A stretch of DNA of 64,000 nt. It comes from Staphylococcus pseudoxylosus. GTDB taxonomy: Bacteria > Bacillota > Bacilli > Staphylococcales > Staphylococcaceae. Every line of letters begins with the position of its first letter. Position 1 is the first letter of the stretch. This document shows positions 41,108 through 51,269 of this stretch, piece by piece. The stretch spans positions 124,001 through 188,000 of the forward strand of contig NZ_RCVN01000001.1 of the NCBI RefSeq assembly GCF_003697915.1, written 5' to 3'. The translations under genes and the position numbers were made by a program. Below the pieces are notes generated by a model that saw only the letters and a program-made list of their open reading frames with translations, was not told the origin of the DNA and did not search any database.

Positions 41108-42598
41108 CTATTTATTAATTTCATCCATATCAACGTCTTGACGTAAATCCACTTGTTCTAACGGAACGATTTTCGTTCTGTATCTCAATTTATGATAAAT
41201 GAAAAATGCTAAAAATACAGGTATGCCCATATAAGTTATAACGAATCTATTTAGATTGAAATCACCCGTTTTTATAAAGTCTACATCTTGCCCTATTATA
41301 ACAAGTACACAGAGTACACCTGCAAATATTGGACCGAACGGGAATAACTTAGCTTTGTATTTTAATTTTGACTTATCATAATTTTGTTTATCAAATGCTT
41401 TCCTAAATCTATAATGGCTGACTGCAATACCAACCCATGCGATAAATCCTGTCATACCACTAGCAGCAACAATATATTCATAAGCATCACCACTTAAATG
41501 TTGTAATACAAATATACCTATTACGATAAGCGCTGTGACTAATAATGATACATAAGGTACACCATATTTATTTGTTTTACCAAATACAGGATATGCTAAT
41601 TTATCTTTACTCATTGAATATAACATACGCGTTGATGCGTACATACCTGAGTTACCCGCAGATAGAACTGAAGTCAATATGACAGCATTCATAAATGATG
41701 CCGCAAATGCTAATCCTGCATTTTGGAATACAAGTGTAAATGGCGATGTTGAAATGTCGTCGCCTCCACCCATTAATGCTGCACTGTCATAAGGAATTAA
41801 CATACCAATAACAAAAATTGCCATAATATAGAAAATCAATATTCTCCAAAATACTTGTTTAATTGCTTTTGGTACAGCGCGTTCTGGATTTTCTGATTCA
41901 CCTGCAGTTATACCAATCAGTTCAGTTCCTTGGAATGAGAATCCAGCAACTAAGAATACACCTAAGATAGTTAATAAGCTACCTCCTAGTCCATCACCTA
42001 GTATTGGTCCGCCACCTTTAGTAAAGGTATCAAAACCAACAAATTCTCCACCCATAATCCCTAAGATAGTTAGTAAACCAATTCCTATAAATATGATAAC
42101 CGTAACTACTTTAATTAATGCAAACCAGTATTCACTTTCACCATATACACGAACAGATAATGCATTAAGTCCAAAAATAATTAATAAAAATAGACAACTC
42201 CAAGCCCAAGCTGGCATCCCGGTTAAAGGTGTCCAATATTGTATAACTTGTGCTGCAATCGTAACATCTGCCGCAACCGTGATAACCCAGTTGAACCAAT
42301 AATTCCAACCCAATGCAAATCCTAGTGAAGGATCAACAAAACGTGTAGCATAAGTACTAAATGACCCTGATACTGGTAAATATGTCGCCATCTCTCCTAA
42401 TGACGTCATAAGGAAGAAGACCATTGCCCCAATAATTGCATAAGCTAATAGTGCACCTAAAGCTCCGGCATCATGAATCGCTCCACCCGAAGTCATAAAT
42501 AGTCCTGTTCCAATACATCCGCCAATCGCAATCATGGAAATATGACGATCTTTTAATCCTCTTTGAACTCCATTGCTTTGATTTTCTTGTTTTGCCAT
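41108..42598 (-). CDS. lysP: Lysine-specific permease
   Basis: APC-superfamily amino-acid permease, 496 residues and about 12 TM helices. The amino-acid-permease signature ([21 protein letters not shown]) starts near residue 14, followed by [20 protein letters not shown]. Lysine specificity is supported by the lysine riboswitch directly upstream rather than by residues in the protein alone. Start ATG 42598 with AAAGGA upstream. Confidence 0.93.
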   Translation of the reverse strand: MAKQENQSNGVQRGLKDRHISMIAIGGCIGTGLFMTSGGAIHDAGALGALLAYAIIGAMVFFLMTSLGEMATYLPVSGSFSTYATRFVDPSLGFALGWNYWFNWVITVAADVTIAAQVIQYWTPLTGMPAWAWSCLFLLIIFGLNALSVRVYGESEYWFALIKVVTVIIFIGIGLLTILGIMGGEFVGFDTFTKGGGPILGDGLGGSLLTILGVFLVAGFSFQGTELIGITAGESENPERAVPKAIKQVFWRILIFYIMAIFVIGMLIPYDSAALMGGGDDISTSPFTLVFQNAGLAFAASFMNAVILTSVLSAGNSGMYASTRMLYSMSKDKLAYPVFGKTNKYGVPYVSLLVTALIVIGIFVLQHLSGDAYEYIVAASGMTGFIAWVGIAVSHYRFRKAFDKQNYDKSKLKYKAKLFPFGPIFAGVLCVLVIIGQDVDFIKTGDFNLNRFVITYMGIPVFLAFFIYHKLRYRTKIVPLEQVDLRQDVDMDEINK

Positions 42599-42764
42599 AG
42601 AAGCGTCCTTTCTTTAAACTTAGAGGCTAACTTACTATTATGATTAAAACATACGATTTATAGTATGAAAAACTTAAACGCAGCACTAAATAGTTGTGCC
42701 ACTACATTCACTACAATTTCCACTCTATCCCGTAAAAGTATTCTTTTAATCACTCAACCAAAAC

Positions 42765-42801
42765 AAAATGGTTGCATACCTATTAGATATGCAACCATTT
42801 T
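42765..42801 (-). terminator. Riboswitch-controlled terminator before lysP
   Basis: Stem AAAATGGTTGCATA / TATGCAACCATTTT followed by TTTTGTTTT. The GGTTGCAT arm is identical to the sequence at the 5' edge of the aptamer (about 42968-42976). That edge could therefore pair with the ATGCAACC arm and act as antiterminator. Confidence 0.88.
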
Positions 42802-42990
42802 AATAATAGCATTTATATAGGTAGCACATCACATATGTGACAGTCCAGTCTCTTTCGATAACTGTCCCAACTGATATTGTGTCAATGGTCAACACCAGTT
42901 TCGGCATTTTTACCTTTCATGAATTCAACATACGCCCCATACGGCTTCTGAATACTTACTCTTTAAAAATGCAACCTCTAACTCAAATTT
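42802..42990 (-). ncRNA. Lysine riboswitch (L-box)
   Basis: On the minus strand the conserved L-box pieces occur in order: GAGGTTGCATTTTT, AGAAGCCG, TGAAAGG...AATGCCGAAACTGG, and ACTGTCACATATGTGA hairpin, with P1 closed by TATAAATGC. A terminator follows. When lysine binds, transcription should stop before lysP. Confidence 0.9.
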
Positions 42991-43016
42991 AATTTTATTT
43001 TAACTCACTAACCTGT

Positions 43017-43045
43017 AATATACATGATTTCTACATTACTTTCAA
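43017..43045 (-). promoter_or_regulatory. Promoter of lysP
   Basis: TTGAAA (43040-43045), 17-nt spacer, TATATT (43017-43022), immediately after the thrS stop. It places the start about 20 nt before the lysine aptamer. Confidence 0.75.
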
Positions 43046-43047
43046 GA

Positions 43048-44985
43048 CTATCTTTGTTTTTTCAATCTAATCTCATCGATCAAGTTCCAAATAAACTCGT
43101 CTTTCTCTATAGTTTCTTGATCTTGTGAGCCATATTTCCTCACATTCACTTCACTATTTTCTACTTCTTTATCACCTACGACAAGTTGATATGGGATTTT
43201 TTGCATTTGTGCTTCTCTAATTTTATAACCCATTTTTTCATTTCTGTCATCAATTTCAACTCGAACACCTTGTGACTTAAGCTCATCTTGAATAAGTCTC
43301 GCATAATCATAATGTAAATCAACATTTACAGGGATGATTTCTACTTGTTTAGGTGCTAACCAAGTTGGGAAAGCTCCTTTTGTTTCTTCAGTTAAAAACG
43401 CAACAAAACGTTCCATAGTTGAAACAACACCACGATGTATAACAACTGGTCTATGTTGTTCTCCATCATTACCAATATAAGTTAAATCAAATTTTTGTGG
43501 TAATAAGAAATCAAGTTGTGCTGTAGATAATGTTTCTTCTTTATCCATTGCAGTTTGTACTTGTACATCTAGTTTCGGACCATAGAATGCCGCTTCACCA
43601 ATGGCTTCTTCATAATCTAAGCCTAACTCATCAACAGCTTCCTTCAACATGCTCTCTGCTCTATTCCACATTTCATCGTCATCGAAGTATTTCTCTTTGT
43701 CCTCTGGATCTCTATAACTTAGTCTGAAGCTATAGTTTTCAAAGTTAAAGTCTTTATATACATCAATAATTAGATTAACAACACGTTTAAATTCTTCTTT
43801 AATTTGATCCGGACGAACAAAGATATGCGCATCATTTAGAGTCATACCACGTACACGTTGTAAACCTGACACAGCTCCACTTGCTTCATAACGGTGCATT
43901 GTGCCTAATTCAGCAATTCTTATTGGCAATTCACGATATGAATGTGGTTTATTAGCATAAATCATCATATGATGCGGACAATTCATTGGTCTAAGCACCA
44001 TTTCTTCATGCTCATCAAGTTTCATAGTTGGGAACATATCCTCTTGATAATGATCCCAGTGACCAGATGTTTTATATAAATCAACATTAGCCATAACCGG
44101 TGTGTAAACATGGTCATAACCCATACTCACTTCTTTGTCTACGATGTAACGTTCAATTTCTCGACGGATTGTTGCACCATTTGGTAACCAAAGTGGTAAA
44201 CCAGCGCCTACCAATGGATTGTTTGAGAATAGCTCTAGTTCCTTACCAATTTTACGATGATCACGTTCTTTTCTTTCTTCAAGCATTTGTAAGTGTGCTT
44301 TCAAATCCTTTTTATCGAAAAATGCTGTACCGTAAATACGTTGTAACATTTTGTTGTTACTATCACCACGCCAATAAGCTCCGGCTGTCGATAATAGTTT
44401 AAATTCTTTGATTTTTGAAGTAGAAGGTACATGCACGCCACGACATAAATCTGTAAATTCACCTTGAGTGTATAATGTGACATTTTCATCTTCAGGAATT
44501 GCATTTATAAGTTCTAATTTATAAGGGTCTTCTGAGAAAAATGCTTTAGCTTCGTTACGAGAAACAACCTTACGCTCAATTGGATAATTCTCATTAACAA
44601 TCTGTTTCATTGTCTTTTCAATTTTCTCAAAATCATCCGAGGAAAGACTCTCTTCCATATCAAAGTCATAATAAAAACCGCCTTCAATTACGGGACCAAC
44701 ACCAAAGTTTACATTTCCATATAAACGTTTTAATGCTTGCGCCATAAGATGGGCTGTTGAATGTCGTAACACTTTCAAAGCTTCATCTGTACCAGGTGTA
44801 ACGATTTCTATATCGCCGTCTTCTTCAATTGGTCTAGTTAAATCAATTAATTGACCATTCAACTTTCCAGCTACGGCTTTTTTTCTTAATCCTGGACTTA
44901 TTGATTGTGCTATATCTTCTGTTGTTGTGCCTTTATCAAACACTTTCGCATTACCATCTGGAAATTTTATATTAATTTGGTCCAT
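43048..44985 (-). CDS. thrS: Threonyl-tRNA synthetase
   Basis: Class II synthetase charging tRNA-Thr, 645 residues. N-terminal TGS domain (about 1-60), editing domain with [11 protein letters not shown] (about 76-86) and the [13 protein letters not shown] stretch, then catalytic motif 2 with [23 protein letters not shown]-terminal anticodon-binding domain ends the chain. RBS AGGAGG before ATG 44985. Controlled by its own T-box leader. No clear terminator follows; the lysP promoter begins at once. Confidence 0.98.
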   Translation of the reverse strand: MDQINIKFPDGNAKVFDKGTTTEDIAQSISPGLRKKAVAGKLNGQLIDLTRPIEEDGDIEIVTPGTDEALKVLRHSTAHLMAQALKRLYGNVNFGVGPVIEGGFYYDFDMEESLSSDDFEKIEKTMKQIVNENYPIERKVVSRNEAKAFFSEDPYKLELINAIPEDENVTLYTQGEFTDLCRGVHVPSTSKIKEFKLLSTAGAYWRGDSNNKMLQRIYGTAFFDKKDLKAHLQMLEERKERDHRKIGKELELFSNNPLVGAGLPLWLPNGATIRREIERYIVDKEVSMGYDHVYTPVMANVDLYKTSGHWDHYQEDMFPTMKLDEHEEMVLRPMNCPHHMMIYANKPHSYRELPIRIAELGTMHRYEASGAVSGLQRVRGMTLNDAHIFVRPDQIKEEFKRVVNLIIDVYKDFNFENYSFRLSYRDPEDKEKYFDDDEMWNRAESMLKEAVDELGLDYEEAIGEAAFYGPKLDVQVQTAMDKEETLSTAQLDFLLPQKFDLTYIGNDGEQHRPVVIHRGVVSTMERFVAFLTEETKGAFPTWLAPKQVEIIPVNVDLHYDYARLIQDELKSQGVRVEIDDRNEKMGYKIREAQMQKIPYQLVVGDKEVENSEVNVRKYGSQDQETIEKDEFIWNLIDEIRLKKQR

Positions 44986-45062
44986 TTAACATTCCTCCTA
45001 TTTATTCAAGCACTTAAATCAAAGCGAAATACAATTTATCAATAATCGCAGAGAAAACAAAA

Positions 45063-45305
45063 AGACCTCATCCCTAAAAAGGGACGAGGTCTTCGTGGTA
45101 CCACCCTAAATTAAAACTTTTCTGCATAAATACAAAATAGCTTCTCTCTACGTAAGATAACGGTCTTGAGCCGGATGTTCATTACAACATCACTGACGAA
45201 GGAGTAATCAATAAATATACTTACCATATCTCAACATCCAATGGCTCTCTGTGAAGCAGTGAAATATCAATCGTATCTTCGTTTCATTTCGTTTGATTTA
45301 GATTT
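45063..45305 (-). ncRNA. T-box riboswitch leader of thrS
   Basis: The minus strand shows the T-box AGGGTGGTACCACGAAG (45091-45107). A terminator follows (arms AGACCTC-TCCC and GGGA-GAGGTCT, 45063-45092) with a T run. The upstream segment should form Stem I; I did not resolve the Thr specifier. Confidence 0.93.
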
Positions 45306-45311
45306 AGTTAT

Positions 45312-45339
45312 ATTATACAACATTTATTTTAGATTTCAA
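45312..45339 (-). promoter_or_regulatory. Promoter of the thrS leader
   Basis: TTGAAA (45334-45339), 16-nt spacer, TATAAT (45312-45317). The -35 box overlaps the end of dnaI. Confidence 0.75.
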
Positions 45340-46259
45340 TCGTTCCTATAATTTTTTCCTTCTAAATAATAAGGTGTCGCCAAAGTTTTGATACGTTCCA
45401 TGATTCGAGCTGCTTTGGTCTTCTCAGTACCATCACGTGTTACAGAAAGATGATATTCTAATTCTTCAAAGCTTAGGTTAGAACTGAAAAATGTTGGTAA
45501 TTCCTGTACCATTCTGTAATGTAATAGCGGCCCTATGACTTCATCTCTAGCCCATGGTGTAATTTCTTCAGCACCGATATCATCTAACATTAAAATATTT
45601 GCTTCTCGCACTCTGGATAACTTTGTTTCAAAGCTTCCATCCTTAAAGCCGCCTTTAAGTGAACGAATAAATTCAGGTAAATAGACAATAGTAGAAGGAA
45701 TTTTTTCCGTTTTTAACTGATTCGCAATGGCGCCTAAAATAAATGACTTCCCTGTGCCAAATGGGCCGTGCAAGTATAGTCCTTTAACTTGAGGATCGTG
45801 CTTCGTGATTTTATCGCAAATTTTGTTTGCTGCCATCGCAACATCTAATCTATCTCTTCTATCCATATAAATATCTTCAAGTTTAGCGTCTAAAGTATCA
45901 CGTTGCATATGGTGTGAAGTAATTAGATGAGAGTTAAACCTTTCTTCATCGTACTTTATCTTACACGGGCATGGTAAATAACGAATTTTGATATGGTTAC
46001 TTTCAATATATAGTTCTGGAACATGGCCTTTTACAAAGTTAGGACAATCCTTATAAGCATGTCCATCATAGTGTTTCACTTGGTCTTTGTATTCTTGTAA
46101 AATATTTAAGTCTTCATCTATCATAGCGTTTGTCAATTCTGATTGGTGCTCATTTAAAAAGCGTTTAACATCAGAATCATTAATCACATCTTTTTTTATT
46201 TTTTCTATGCGCTTTGATAAATCATCTGACTCTCCCATGATATTATTAAAAGATTTCAT
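45336..46259 (-). CDS. dnaI: Primosomal helicase loader DnaI
   Basis: AAA+ loader that places the replicative helicase (DnaC in Gram-positives) on DNA. 307 residues. N-terminal helicase-binding domain with Cys/His residues (CPNFVKGHVPELYIE ... LPCPCKIKY), Walker A GPFGTGKSFILGA (about 166-178), Walker B ILMLDDIGAE. It follows dnaB directly (stop and start adjacent), as in Bacillus nrdR-dnaB-dnaI. Confidence 0.95.
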   Translation of the reverse strand: MKSFNNIMGESDDLSKRIEKIKKDVINDSDVKRFLNEHQSELTNAMIDEDLNILQEYKDQVKHYDGHAYKDCPNFVKGHVPELYIESNHIKIRYLPCPCKIKYDEERFNSHLITSHHMQRDTLDAKLEDIYMDRRDRLDVAMAANKICDKITKHDPQVKGLYLHGPFGTGKSFILGAIANQLKTEKIPSTIVYLPEFIRSLKGGFKDGSFETKLSRVREANILMLDDIGAEEITPWARDEVIGPLLHYRMVQELPTFFSSNLSFEELEYHLSVTRDGTEKTKAARIMERIKTLATPYYLEGKNYRND

Positions 46260-47639
46260 TTATTCGCCCTCCTTCCATCTATTTTTTAATTGATTTAAAA
46301 ATTGCTCTCTGTCATTTTTTAGCTTCTCATCCTCTTCGACGTTATGCTGTTCGTTATCTTTTTCTGGTTTCTCATCTCGCTCTTCTAACCATTTCGGTGT
46401 CATCTCTCTAGAAGCTAATTGTTTTTGTTTATATCTATTTTTGGTCGGATAAGAGTCTTTTTTAGGTTGATTAACTTTCATTGCATATTCATATGCCTGT
46501 TCAGCCGTTTTAATACCTTTTTTCTTCCAATTTGATGCTATTTCAAAAATATAAGTTTTAGGTAACTTCATATCTTCCTTCAACATAACAAATTGCAATA
46601 GAATATTAATAACACCAAAAGATAAGTTTTCACGTTCAATCAATTCTTCAATCATGAATTTTTGCTGTGTCGTCGGTTCAGATTCTGACCACGATGCTAA
46701 CATATCAATTGGGCTTGTTTGCTCCAATTGTACCAACCAATTATCAGATTGACTTGACGTTTCTTCAGAAGTGTTTACTTGTGAAGGAACATTATCTTTT
46801 TCTAATTTAACTTGTAAATTAGGTAACTGTTGCTCATGTTCCATTAAATAATAAGTACGTGCGTGTTTTCTTAATTCTTCAAAAGATAATTCTTGCGCAC
46901 TCGTTATCGATTTTAAAATAATACGCTTCATCGATTCAGGCGTCAAACCATATAATGTTGCAATTTGTGTTATTAACGCTTTAGCATCATTCGTAACAAT
47001 TTTTGAACTAATAAAATGATTCTGCAATAAATCATATAATGTTTCAAAGTCAAAGTGAACGCGTGTAAGGTCTAAACCTTCATACGGCTTATCATCTTGG
47101 ATGTATGTTGTATCTTGTGTTAATGCTTTATTAGGGATTTTAAAAACATCAGTAAATGTGCGCGTTATATCTTGATAACTATTTAAGTCTATAGCATTTT
47201 TAGTTTCAAAGTGACGTTTTAATTGTTGGTAACGTTGTTTGCTCACCTCACTATATAGATAAACTGATAGCATAGGGTCACTGAAAAACTGTTTCGCAGT
47301 AGGAGGTTGATTAAGAACGTAAACAAATGAGGAATGTTGCTCGTTATGATTTACATAAGATTTTACCAATCCAATACCTTCCAATAAATCCATTTCTTTT
47401 CTGAATTCTAATAGATTAATTTTCAACTCACTCATAATAATATAGTGCGTCAACACCGCATCTACTTCGTGGTCCACAAATTGGTTTAAATAATGATATA
47501 GCCCTGTCGCATTAGCGCCTATCATCGGTGTAAACAATCTGTTCAAGATTTCTAAATGATTATTATTTAAATAAAATTCACGCACGATAGTAAAATTATC
47601 ATGTGGTCTCAATCCATAATCATATGATTGTAACCCCAT
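46260..47639 (-). CDS. dnaB: Replication initiation and membrane attachment protein DnaB (Gram-positive type)
   Basis: 459 residues. This is not the helicase but the Firmicutes primosome protein that acts with DnaD and DnaI at oriC and restart forks. It has a winged-helix N-terminal region, then a DnaD-like domain (about 310-400) containing ENLSFGVINILLQFVMLKED and the YxxxIAxxW-like YIFEIASNWKKKGI. A charged, probably disordered tail follows. Adjacent to nrdR without a gap. Confidence 0.94.
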   Translation of the reverse strand: MGLQSYDYGLRPHDNFTIVREFYLNNNHLEILNRLFTPMIGANATGLYHYLNQFVDHEVDAVLTHYIIMSELKINLLEFRKEMDLLEGIGLVKSYVNHNEQHSSFVYVLNQPPTAKQFFSDPMLSVYLYSEVSKQRYQQLKRHFETKNAIDLNSYQDITRTFTDVFKIPNKALTQDTTYIQDDKPYEGLDLTRVHFDFETLYDLLQNHFISSKIVTNDAKALITQIATLYGLTPESMKRIILKSITSAQELSFEELRKHARTYYLMEHEQQLPNLQVKLEKDNVPSQVNTSEETSSQSDNWLVQLEQTSPIDMLASWSESEPTTQQKFMIEELIERENLSFGVINILLQFVMLKEDMKLPKTYIFEIASNWKKKGIKTAEQAYEYAMKVNQPKKDSYPTKNRYKQKQLASREMTPKWLEERDEKPEKDNEQHNVEEDEKLKNDREQFLNQLKNRWKEGE

Positions 47640-48110
47640 TTACGAATCACTCCGTTTATTATTTACTAATATACCTTGCATTGATTGCAACAATTGATCT
47701 ACATCTTTGAATTCTTTATAAACAGAAGCAAATCGTACATAGGACACTTGATCTACGTGCATAAGTAGATTCATCACATGCTCTCCTATTTCTCTAGAAG
47801 AAATTTCTGCGTGTCCCTCATCACGCAACTTCCATTCTACTTTATTAGTAATATCTTCTAATTGTTGGTAACGAACCGGTCTCTTTTCACAAGAACGTAC
47901 TAAACCATTTAATATTTTCTCACGCGAAAATTGCTCCCGGGTTCCATCTTTTTTCACCACGATAAGTGGTCTTTTCTCTATATGTTCAAAGGTTGTGAAT
48001 CTTGTTTCACAGTTTTCACATTCTCTTCTACGACGAATCGCATTAACTTCATCTGCATGCCTAGAGTCTACAACACGAGAATGAGTCGAATTACATTTCG
48101 GGCATTTCAT
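47640..48110 (-). CDS. nrdR: Transcriptional repressor NrdR
   Basis: Nucleotide-sensing repressor of ribonucleotide reductase genes. 156 residues: zinc ribbon with CPKCNS and CENCETRF (Cys3, 6, 31, 34), then an ATP-cone domain ([20 protein letters not shown]). Its targets, nrd genes, are not in the window. Being co-transcribed with dnaB-dnaI links dNTP supply to replication initiation. A TATAAT box is at 48145-48150 upstream. Confidence 0.97.
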   Translation of the reverse strand: MKCPKCNSTHSRVVDSRHADEVNAIRRRRECENCETRFTTFEHIEKRPLIVVKKDGTREQFSREKILNGLVRSCEKRPVRYQQLEDITNKVEWKLRDEGHAEISSREIGEHVMNLLMHVDQVSYVRFASVYKEFKDVDQLLQSMQGILVNNKRSDS

Positions 48111-48437
48111 CGAATTATCACCCTCTCATTTATGATTATCTTCTATTATACTATAAATATGCATGTCACAAAAGAATCGCTATTACACAATTTAGCATAT
48201 AAGAATTAATGCTGAATTATTTCAAACTAACCCTTATATATTTTTCTGATGACAACTCCTACTATAAAAGGATACTTCATTACACCAAATATTTGAATAT
48301 ATCTAGCTTCTAATTCCTCGTTGTGTTAATAACATAAATAAAACTCCTTCTAAGTTAGTATGCTTAAATTCAAACTAACTTAGAAGGAGTTTATAAATTA
48401 ATATCATCATATTGCTATTACAGGCATAATTTTAGTT
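48111..48437. other. Intergenic region between gapB and nrdR
   Basis: No gene. Contains the probable nrdR promoter (minus-strand TATAAT at 48145-48150, weak -35) and the gapB terminator at 48341-48392. The middle (about 48200-48330) shows nothing I can name. Confidence 0.55.
48341..48392 (-). terminator. Intrinsic terminator after gapB
   Basis: Perfect 18-bp stem (AAACTCCTTCTAAGTTAG / CTAACTTAGAAGGAGTTT) with a T-rich tail, about 45 nt past the gapB stop. Confidence 0.9.
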
Positions 48438-49463
48438 TTAATATGTTACTGCTGCAACATCACTTTTCAGTAATTGACCAATTTGAACGGCAACATCCAC
48501 AACTCTATTTGAATAGCCCCATTCGTTATCGTACCATGCAATTACTTTTACTTTATTATCATCCATAACCATTGTACTCTGTGTATCAATGATAGCAGAA
48601 TGTGGATTAGTATTGAAATCCATTGATACTAATGGTGCATCTTCAGTTGAAATAACACCTTGTAAATCATTGTCTTTAAATGCTTGATTAACTTGTTCTG
48701 CCGTTACATCTGCATCTAAATCTACAACCAAGTCTACTAAAGATACATTTTTCGTTGGTACTCTTAAAGCCATACCATGTAGTTTCCCTTCTAATTCAGG
48801 TAAGACTTCTTTTAACGCTTTTGCAGCACCTGTAGAAGTTGGGATAATACTTTCATTACATGAACGTGCACGTCTTAAATCTTTGTGAGGGTTGTCGATG
48901 TTATTCTGATCATTAGTAATAGCATGAACAGTAGTCATTAATCCATTTTGAATACCAAATTCATCATTTAAAACTTTAGCGACAGGTCCAATGCAATTTG
49001 TTGTACATGAAGCGTTGCTAAAGATATCGTATTGCTCTATGTCTAATTGATCACTATTTACACCCTTGACGATCATTTGCACATCGCCACCTTTTGATGG
49101 TCCTGTTAACAATACTTTTTTAGCACCTGCATTAATATGCGCAATTGCTTTATCTCCATGATTAAATTTACCTGTTGCCTCTATTGCTATATCAACATTC
49201 AATTCTTCCCAAGGTAAGTTTTCCGGATTTCTATCAGATACCAATTGGATGACATGGTCATTCACTTTAATACCCGCTTCCGTTGGCTCTACTTTTAAAT
49301 CATATGCACCATGTGTTGTGTCATAATTAATCAGGTGAGCAATTGTTTCAGCTGGGTAGCTGGCATTAATTGCTACTACATTCAAATCTTTATTATTGAG
49401 CGCAATTCTCAATACCATTCTACCTATTCTACCCATTCCGTTAATCGCAATATTTGTCGTCAT
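48438..49463 (-). CDS. gapB: Glyceraldehyde-3-phosphate dehydrogenase, gluconeogenic type
   Basis: 341 residues. NAD(P)-binding GMGRIGRMVLR (about 9-19), active site SNASCTTNCIGP with the catalytic Cys, and a conserved WYDNEWGYSNR near the C-terminus. The first glycine loop reads GMGRIGR instead of the GFGRIGR common in the glycolytic enzyme. With a separate locus position, away from pgk-tpi-eno, this points to the anabolic GapB paralogue. ATG 49463 has GAGGGGTG 6 nt upstream. A cre-like site overlaps its promoter, fitting glucose repression. Confidence 0.92.
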   Translation of the reverse strand: MTTNIAINGMGRIGRMVLRIALNNKDLNVVAINASYPAETIAHLINYDTTHGAYDLKVEPTEAGIKVNDHVIQLVSDRNPENLPWEELNVDIAIEATGKFNHGDKAIAHINAGAKKVLLTGPSKGGDVQMIVKGVNSDQLDIEQYDIFSNASCTTNCIGPVAKVLNDEFGIQNGLMTTVHAITNDQNNIDNPHKDLRRARSCNESIIPTSTGAAKALKEVLPELEGKLHGMALRVPTKNVSLVDLVVDLDADVTAEQVNQAFKDNDLQGVISTEDAPLVSMDFNTNPHSAIIDTQSTMVMDDNKVKVIAWYDNEWGYSNRVVDVAVQIGQLLKSDVAAVTY

Positions 49464-49503
49464 TCGAAGCACCCCTCGTTTTAGTGTTATACTTTATGGA
49501 AAT

Positions 49504-49540
49504 AGTATAACATAAATTAGATTTTAAGAAAGCGTTTTCT
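49504..49540 (-). promoter_or_regulatory. gapB promoter with overlapping cre-like site
   Basis: Minus-strand -10 TATACT (49504-49509) with a weak -35 TTTCTT (49526-49531) overlapped by AGAAAGCGTTTTCT (49527-49540). That motif differs from the cre consensus TGNAARCGNWWWCA only at the two outer positions and keeps the central CG. Confidence 0.55.
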
Positions 49541-49699
49541 AAAACAAATGTAAATTTTTTTAATTTCAAATAATCTATACTTTTCGTTACACAAAATCAT
49601 ACAATTCAATTTCAAACCTCTTATTCAAAACATCATATGTAGCATTATTGATTGTTGCAATATGCACTGTTAAATAACTTCTTTATGTTTATATATAAA

Positions 49700-49738
49700 A
49701 ATCATCCAATTTTCATAACGAAAACTGGATGATTTTAC
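49700..49738 (-). terminator. Intrinsic terminator after coaE
   Basis: Stem AAAATCATCCA-TTTT / AAAA-TGGATGATTTT, 8 nt beyond the coaE stop. It ends the polA-mutM-coaE unit. Confidence 0.85.
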
Positions 49739-49745
49739 AATTCTA

Positions 49746-50366
49746 TTATTGTGCTTCTTCTGTGTCACTCTCAATGTAACCTTCTTCAAGCAACAAATTT
49801 TCTAAATTTTGTTTAAGTTCTAATTTAGTATCTCTGTTATCTATGACATGATCTGCCATTCTACGTTTTTTATCAATTGATATTTGACTATAGACACGTG
49901 CTTTCGCTTCTTCCATAGATAAGTCATTACGTTCCATCAATCGATCTATTTGAATACTTTCAGAAGTGTACACTAGCCACACTTCATCTACAGTTTCTTG
50001 TAAATCATTTTCAAATAACAATGGAATATCCATAATCACATTATAACCTTGCTCAAGATACGTTTCCTTTTCTTCTTCCATTATATCGCGAACAATTGGA
50101 TGAACGATTTCATTTAAAATCAATCTCTTCTCTGGTTGATTAAAAACAACTTCACCAACATACGATCTATTCATATTCCCATCTTCATCTATTGCCTCAT
50201 CGCCAAATACCTCTTTGACGCGTGCTAGTCCTTCAGTTCCTTTTTCAACAGCTTGTCGAGATGCAATATCTGCATCTACAACTTTAAATCCGTGTGCTGT
50301 TAATAGTTCTGATACTGTCGATTTACCTGATGCGATACCACCAGTTAGTCCTATAACTTTTGGCAT
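49746..50366 (-). CDS. coaE: Dephospho-CoA kinase
   Basis: Last step of CoA synthesis: phosphorylates dephospho-CoA. 206 residues, P-loop [12 protein letters not shown] (about 6-17), [13 protein letters not shown], and [15 protein letters not shown] in the lid region. It lies 15 nt after mutM in the conserved polA-mutM-coaE cluster. Confidence 0.97.
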   Translation of the reverse strand: MPKVIGLTGGIASGKSTVSELLTAHGFKVVDADIASRQAVEKGTEGLARVKEVFGDEAIDEDGNMNRSYVGEVVFNQPEKRLILNEIVHPIVRDIMEEEKETYLEQGYNVIMDIPLLFENDLQETVDEVWLVYTSESIQIDRLMERNDLSMEEAKARVYSQISIDKKRRMADHVIDNRDTKLELKQNLENLLLEEGYIESDTEEAQ

Positions 50367-50381
50367 ATTCTCACTCTTCCT

Positions 50382-51254
50382 TTATTTTTGGCAAGTAGGG
50401 CAGAAATGACTGTTTCTAGTTGCAATTACTTGCGTTTCTATGTCGTTTCCACAAACCTTACAAACCTTTTGTTTATAAACATTAAGGTGTTGTTGCATCG
50501 TTCCAGTACTGCCATCTGCATGACGATAGTCGGAGATGCTTGTTCCACCATATTTTATACCCGATTCTAACACATCTCGAACATAATAAAATAATATGTC
50601 TCGTTCTTGATTGTTTAATGATTTTGATAACCGAGCTGGATGTATCCCAGCTCTAAATAATGCTTCACAAGCGTATATGTTACCGCAACCTGAAATCACC
50701 CTATGATCTAAAATCATTTGTTTAATAGGCTTATTTTGATACATCTTTTTAGCAAACCAAGCTAAATAATGCCCTTTTGCATCTTCCTCAAAAGGTTCTG
50801 GAGCAATTTCTAAAAATGACGGATACGCCTCAAAATCAGGTACATTTCTAATTTCTCCAAATCGTCTAATATCTGAATAAACTAGCAATTTATCATTATC
50901 TAACTTAAATATAACATGCCAATGTTTTCTATAATTTGGCACACTAATATCTTCAATTTTATCAACCACAAAGAATCCACCAGCCATACCTAAATGACTG
51001 ATGAGTATTCTTTCTTCGTTATCTTTTTCGAGGTGAAACACAATATATTTACTACGACGTTCAATCTCTTTAATTACATATTGTTCTGTGAATTTTTGGA
51101 ATGTATCTAATGCCATACCTTTAATTATGGTTTCACGTTGACTTGCCTTGCCTGCCTTAACTTTCTCTGAAAATATAACAGATTCAATTTTTTGACCGGT
51201 AGCAAACGGTTCAATACCTCTTTTTACATGTTCTACTTCTGGGAGTTCAGGCAT
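50382..51254 (-). CDS. mutM: Formamidopyrimidine-DNA glycosylase
   Basis: Bifunctional glycosylase/AP lyase that removes 8-oxoguanine. 290 residues. Catalytic N-terminus PELPEVEHV (Pro2, Glu3), RRSKYIVFHL with the conserved Lys, and a C-terminal zinc finger CKVCGNDI...CPTCQK after GGTSISDY. It lies 15 nt after polA. Confidence 0.97.
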   Translation of the reverse strand: MPELPEVEHVKRGIEPFATGQKIESVIFSEKVKAGKASQRETIIKGMALDTFQKFTEQYVIKEIERRSKYIVFHLEKDNEERILISHLGMAGGFFVVDKIEDISVPNYRKHWHVIFKLDNDKLLVYSDIRRFGEIRNVPDFEAYPSFLEIAPEPFEEDAKGHYLAWFAKKMYQNKPIKQMILDHRVISGCGNIYACEALFRAGIHPARLSKSLNNQERDILFYYVRDVLESGIKYGGTSISDYRHADGSTGTMQQHLNVYKQKVCKVCGNDIETQVIATRNSHFCPTCQK

Positions 51255-51269
51255 TTAAGTACCTTCTTT

